Origin: Takifugu bimaculatus
Lineage: Eukaryota; Chordata; Actinopteri; Tetraodontiformes; Tetraodontidae
Direction of reading: 5' to 3'
Assembly (NCBI GenBank): GCA_004026145.2
Contig: CP034993.1
Coordinates: forward strand, 12,837,290 to 12,901,289
Length of the DNA stretch: 64,000 nt
The notes below the pieces were generated by a model that was not told where the DNA came from, made no database searches, and was given only the letters and a program-made list of their open reading frames with translations. Shown here one piece after another: positions 60,320 through 64,000 of this stretch. The position numbers were made by a program, and so were the translations under genes. Numbering within the stretch: the stretch's first letter is position 1; the number at the start of each line of letters is the position of its first letter.

Positions 60320-60830
60320 CCCCTCTCTCATTCCACTTCAACAATGCCACATGGCTAATTGGGAGGAGAGCTCACGCTAACTCAATAATTATGATTTATG
60401 AGACAATCTTCAGTGGGTATCACACGTTCTCCCTCTGATTTGACCACAACATGAAACCAGCCCTCCAGCCATCAATATTTGTACATTTTCCATGTCTAAG
60501 TTGTTAACTTTTTTAATATTTCATTAGCGCTCCGCATCAACATTTATGTAGCTGCGACTCCACTCATAGGCTGGCAGATAATGAATGTCTAATTGACTCA
60601 TTTAAATACTGTTTGCCTGCAGGAGGGCCTTTGCATTAAATGTTTGATTGCCCTCATATTAACTGCCATTAATCCCCTCTGCTCTTAATAAGGACTTTAT
60701 GAGGCTTTCTTAAAACTTCTCATCCACCTCACTCTTTCCTCTGCATAATTAAGTAGAATATTCAAAAATATGGAAATGAAGACGCTCTCAGGATTTGACT
60801 AATGGTCTCTGTGCCAAAAGAATTCTAATT
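60320..60830. promoter_or_regulatory. Candidate non-coding regulatory element
   Basis: AT-rich unique stretch without ORF. It contains AATAATTATGATTTATG (with TGATTTAT at 60392-60399), several TAATT words, GTCTAATTGACTC, and TTTGCAT at 60630-60636 (half of an octamer-like site). The composition resembles vertebrate developmental enhancers, but conservation is untested. Confidence 0.25.
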
Positions 60831-63800
60831 ATAGACAAACCTTTGCATTTTCTCTTCTGTGAAGGGTCGCGGGCCATTAGCTCGGGTCGATGCGGGTCGA
60901 TACCGTTAACTCTTTGGTTTAACGCACTTAAACGGCCAGTACGTCCCAACCAGACCCGCACGTCGTCTTTCAAAGGGAGACGCCCGGTGCCGGCAGAACT
61001 TTTGATGGCTGCTTCCAACTGTCAGAGCGCCGGAGTGGGCGAAAGACACAAACTTGTCTGTGTTTATAGCTTAACTGATCCTCTTACGCCTGCTACTCCT
61101 CCAGTCTCTCCGCTCGGCCCTAATCTCTCCGGGGGTCTTACCGGCCCGGGATGACAAATGGGGAGAAGGGGCCAGCCAAGCGTGGGCGCCGTGGAGAGGC
61201 TCAGACATGGAGGTCTCTCTAAGCCCTCTCAGCTTCCACCCTGGATCATCTCTGACGTGGCCTGCACTAACCCCACAGACCCCCCCACCATGAACACACC
61301 ATATGTACGTGATACAGGTGGTGCTTGAGTAAATGTACTCGGTTACATCCCGCCATCGACGCTTCGCGCCCTCCGTCCCGTTCAACGAGAGCGCGGCGCT
61401 AAACGACTGCGGTGTAATGAGTGGTTGTACTCTGACAGCATATGAGAATGCGTTGAAGCCTCCTTCCCCACCCCACCCCACCCCCGCCCCCCAGAGCTCC
61501 GCGCTCCGGCGCGCCCCGCTGCCTCTCAGCCACGGGATCAGCTGCAGACGCTAATGAAACGTCAGTCAGGTAATTGAGGCTCTGGTGGTGGCGGGCCAGC
61601 CGAGCAGTCAGCCCCACGCGGGTGATGACACTGGGACTCGAGCGGATACAGGGACACCCCCCCACCACCACCACCCCTGGCCCAGCCGTGAAGCATCACA
61701 GGATCGGCTTCAGGGCCCAGTGGGGTGGAAAGCATTGCATTTATGCTGACATTTCCCCCTCCGTGTTTGCCACCGAGCAGAAGTTTTGAGTGACGAGCAG
61801 GGCGGCGGGTCCGGAAAGGAGATTTTTAACCAGCCTGGTGGAGGATGTTCTGCCGGCAGCAGCGATGGAGTCAGAGGTTAAAATCCTTTGTTATTGCACC
61901 CCAGAGTCACGTTACCATCCACTGACCCGCTCGGCACCCCCAGTGAGTTATGGGTAATGTTTAATTCCCCCCGCTGTGACAGCTGTGGATCCGCATGGTA
62001 ATTGGATTTTCCCCCCCTTTGCAAGAATGGTGTCGGCGTAGGTGAAGTGAGGGACGTCCGCTTCACCAGACTGGCAAAGTAACTCTGCCACATGCAGTTG
62101 AGAGACAAATCAAGTCAAACGGGCTCGAACATAACGCATCCATCCTCATCCCGTATATAGTCTGCACCAGTGCACGCCACAATTATAGGCAATTAAATAG
62201 CTAAACTTTAGAGTTCGGGGGAGGGGGCCGCTCCAAGAGACCTCTCTCACCTGAGATGTGAAGTGAACAGGAACAGGAAATCTTGATTCAGTCTCCCCAC
62301 TCTCCTCTGCCTGCCGGGCTTGGAACATGGAGAACGGGCGGTGGGGTTAATGCCTTGCTGTAAGCACTGCTCAGTGCTGGTGATTGGGTTTGGGCTGCGG
62401 CAAGACACCACCCCCACACAACCAATTTTTTTTTTTTTAAATCCAGTGAAAATGACTTCCACTGTCCGGCCCCTGCAGGCGGCGTGAATTTCCAGCTTCG
62501 CTCACAGTGGTTGGCGGTTGAAGCCCCAGAGGGTGTGAGGGGGGGACCTGATGTGGAACCGTGATTAAAAGCTTCCTCCCTCAAGGTGACCCAAATATCA
62601 GAGCAAGTCAACTTGAGACGCAGAGATAAGAGACGAAGAACGTCTGGGTGGGACACCTGTTGGGGTAGAACCTCACAAAAGCTACTTAAAGTTGGGTTTT
62701 GAGGCTCTTTGCATTTTAATTTGATGCCACTTTCACTTAAATATGTCAGAATTCTACTTCTAAACATCATTTTATGAACCTTCAGCCCTCCAGCCACAGG
62801 CCTCAGGTGTATTATTTAATGTAATGTTGGTATAAATCAAATAGTTTAAGTCATTTTCCACGGGAGAGCTGCACCCTTGATCTGCGCCTGCTTTCTGCTT
62901 TCCTCCGCCGTCCGTCACACCATTCCCACTTTCTTCGGAGCGCCCCGGCACTGGTGACATGCTGCCTATAAAGCGCTGTACCTGGACAAGGAGGCAGTGA
63001 TGATCTAATCACTGTCACATCTGTGATTACCTCCAGGCGTGATGTATTTGAACAGGCTTCTATCACATCTGCTATTACCTGCCTCTTCCCGCCTCGTCTC
63101 TCGGTACACATCCTTCCTCTTAACCGCGTGTTCGATCAACGGCCCCGCCGGCTCGCCCCAGCGACCCCCCTCGACAGTGACGTATGCCGTCGATTAGCCT
63201 GGATACAGTTCAATTATGATAAACAGCCAGCACACCTCTTAGGGCCCTGATTAAAGCCTGGGACCAGCCTTGATAAAGAGATCCCATCTCAAAGCCATCA
63301 TGGCCGCTTTATGAGACATCCCGCTCGGCTGTTCTGCCTCATGCTTTTCACATCAGCGCCCCAAACATACACTGTTGCTTCGAAGCTGCGCGCATGTGCG
63401 TGTGTGTGTGTGTGTGTGGAGGGGTCTTCATCATTCACACACGACTGGTGATGCATCCCTGCCCACCGCTTTTCAATTTTGGTCTGGTATTTATTAGCAA
63501 CCTCCGCTTTTCTCCCGTATAACTTCAGACAAGTCCAAAAACTGAGGGTGGGGAGGCGAGGAAGACCTCCCCCACCACCCCCCCGTGTTGATGAATGGAT
63601 GAACGGTGATGAAATGAAGATATCAAGAAGGTGGGGGGGGGGGGAGCATTAATCCAACACCAGGCTGGTTGGGAGAGAGGGAGAGGAAGGGAGGGAGAGG
63701 GAGGGAAAAGAAAGATAGCCTCTCGGCTGTGTTCTGTCAAGGGAGAAATTACACATTTACGGAGGTTTTTTCAAGCCACGACGGGCTCCATAGATCAAGC

Positions 63801-64000
63801 CGCTGGATTTATGAGCCAATTTTCAACATGAAATATAGACAGTGAGCATATATTTTACCCGTGTTTACTCGCCTCCTCTGTGTGCGGCTTTCAATCAAAG
63901 CCTTCACTCCACTTTCCTAACATCCATGATTAGAGCCGTTAAATGAGGATGTTATGAACGGCGCCATGATGGAGCTCTGGTTTGCCAAAGATGGGCCCTG

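Larger units (their letters stand above)
49700..64000. other. 14-kb region without a recognised gene
   Basis: I read both strands and found no exon with family resemblance or matching splice phases. The open frames present are short and mostly cross simple repeats. Content: microsatellites, dispersed-repeat copies, a CCCTAA array, and long unique stretches rich in TAATTA, TGATTTAT and ATTTGCAT-like words. It may contain distal regulatory elements or upstream exons of rnf220 or of a neighbour outside the window. Confidence 0.6.

Noticed and set aside
35040..64000. CRISPR-like or tandem gene arrays, tRNA or rRNA genes
   Set aside because: Searched by eye on both strands. Only microsatellites and dispersed repeats were seen, with no cloverleaf or regular spacer structure.

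Overview
The window is vertebrate nuclear DNA, almost certainly from a ray-finned (teleost) fish. Three spliced genes can be followed exon by exon: a very large muscle titin-like gene with introns of about 80-300 bases, a guanylate kinase gene, and an RNF220-type RING ubiquitin ligase gene. Simple repeats, above all (CA)n/(GT)n, are dense, and two dispersed repeat families of the kind common in teleosts are present. Gene identities come from protein motifs and recalled family architecture. No database search was run, and the species cannot be named.

Layout. (1) 1-22503, plus strand: the 3' part of obscurin (obscn), entering the window inside an Ig exon. I traced 61 exons, plus one optional 15-base microexon, with an unbroken reading frame of about 4900 codons to the stop at 22501-22503. 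The order is 23 tandem Ig domains, a Lys/Glu-rich linker with an IQ motif and an Ig, then SH3, RhoGEF (DH), PH, Ig, Ig, linker, Ig, kinase I, a long Ser-rich disordered exon, FN3 and kinase II. This is the long obscurin form with two kinases. (2) 23151-26427, minus strand: guanylate kinase (guk1), seven coding exons, 196 aa, convergent with obscn. Their putative poly(A) signals lie about 40 bases apart. (3) 29000-48155, minus strand: rnf220, 14 coding exons, 532 aa, with a 13 kb intron and a candidate 5' non-coding exon at about 49.4 kb. (4) 49.7-64 kb: no convincing coding exon. It holds microsatellites, dispersed repeats and stretches that look like developmental non-coding regulatory DNA.

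No bacterial-type system, CRISPR array or mobile-element cargo was seen. The points most worth a second look are structural. Three rnf220 splice acceptors sit directly on microsatellites: (TG)n at the first RING exon, a (CAG)8 tandem acceptor, and a 370-base (CTCCT)n tract at the acceptor of the 5' UTR intron. Obscurin shows recent Ig-exon conversion or duplication, an intron-less double-Ig exon, a degenerate Ig domain, and apparent loss of the Ig that precedes FN3 in human obscurin. A TTAGGG-like array at 58.8 kb is better explained as part of a dispersed teleost repeat than as a telomere scar.

The three genes have no shared pathway visible here. Obscurin is a sarcomere and sarcoplasmic-reticulum scaffold with signalling domains, GUK1 is a nucleotide-metabolism enzyme, and RNF220 is a developmental E3 ligase. 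Their linkage is of evolutionary interest because human OBSCN and GUK1 are neighbours on 1q42 while human RNF220 is on 1p34.
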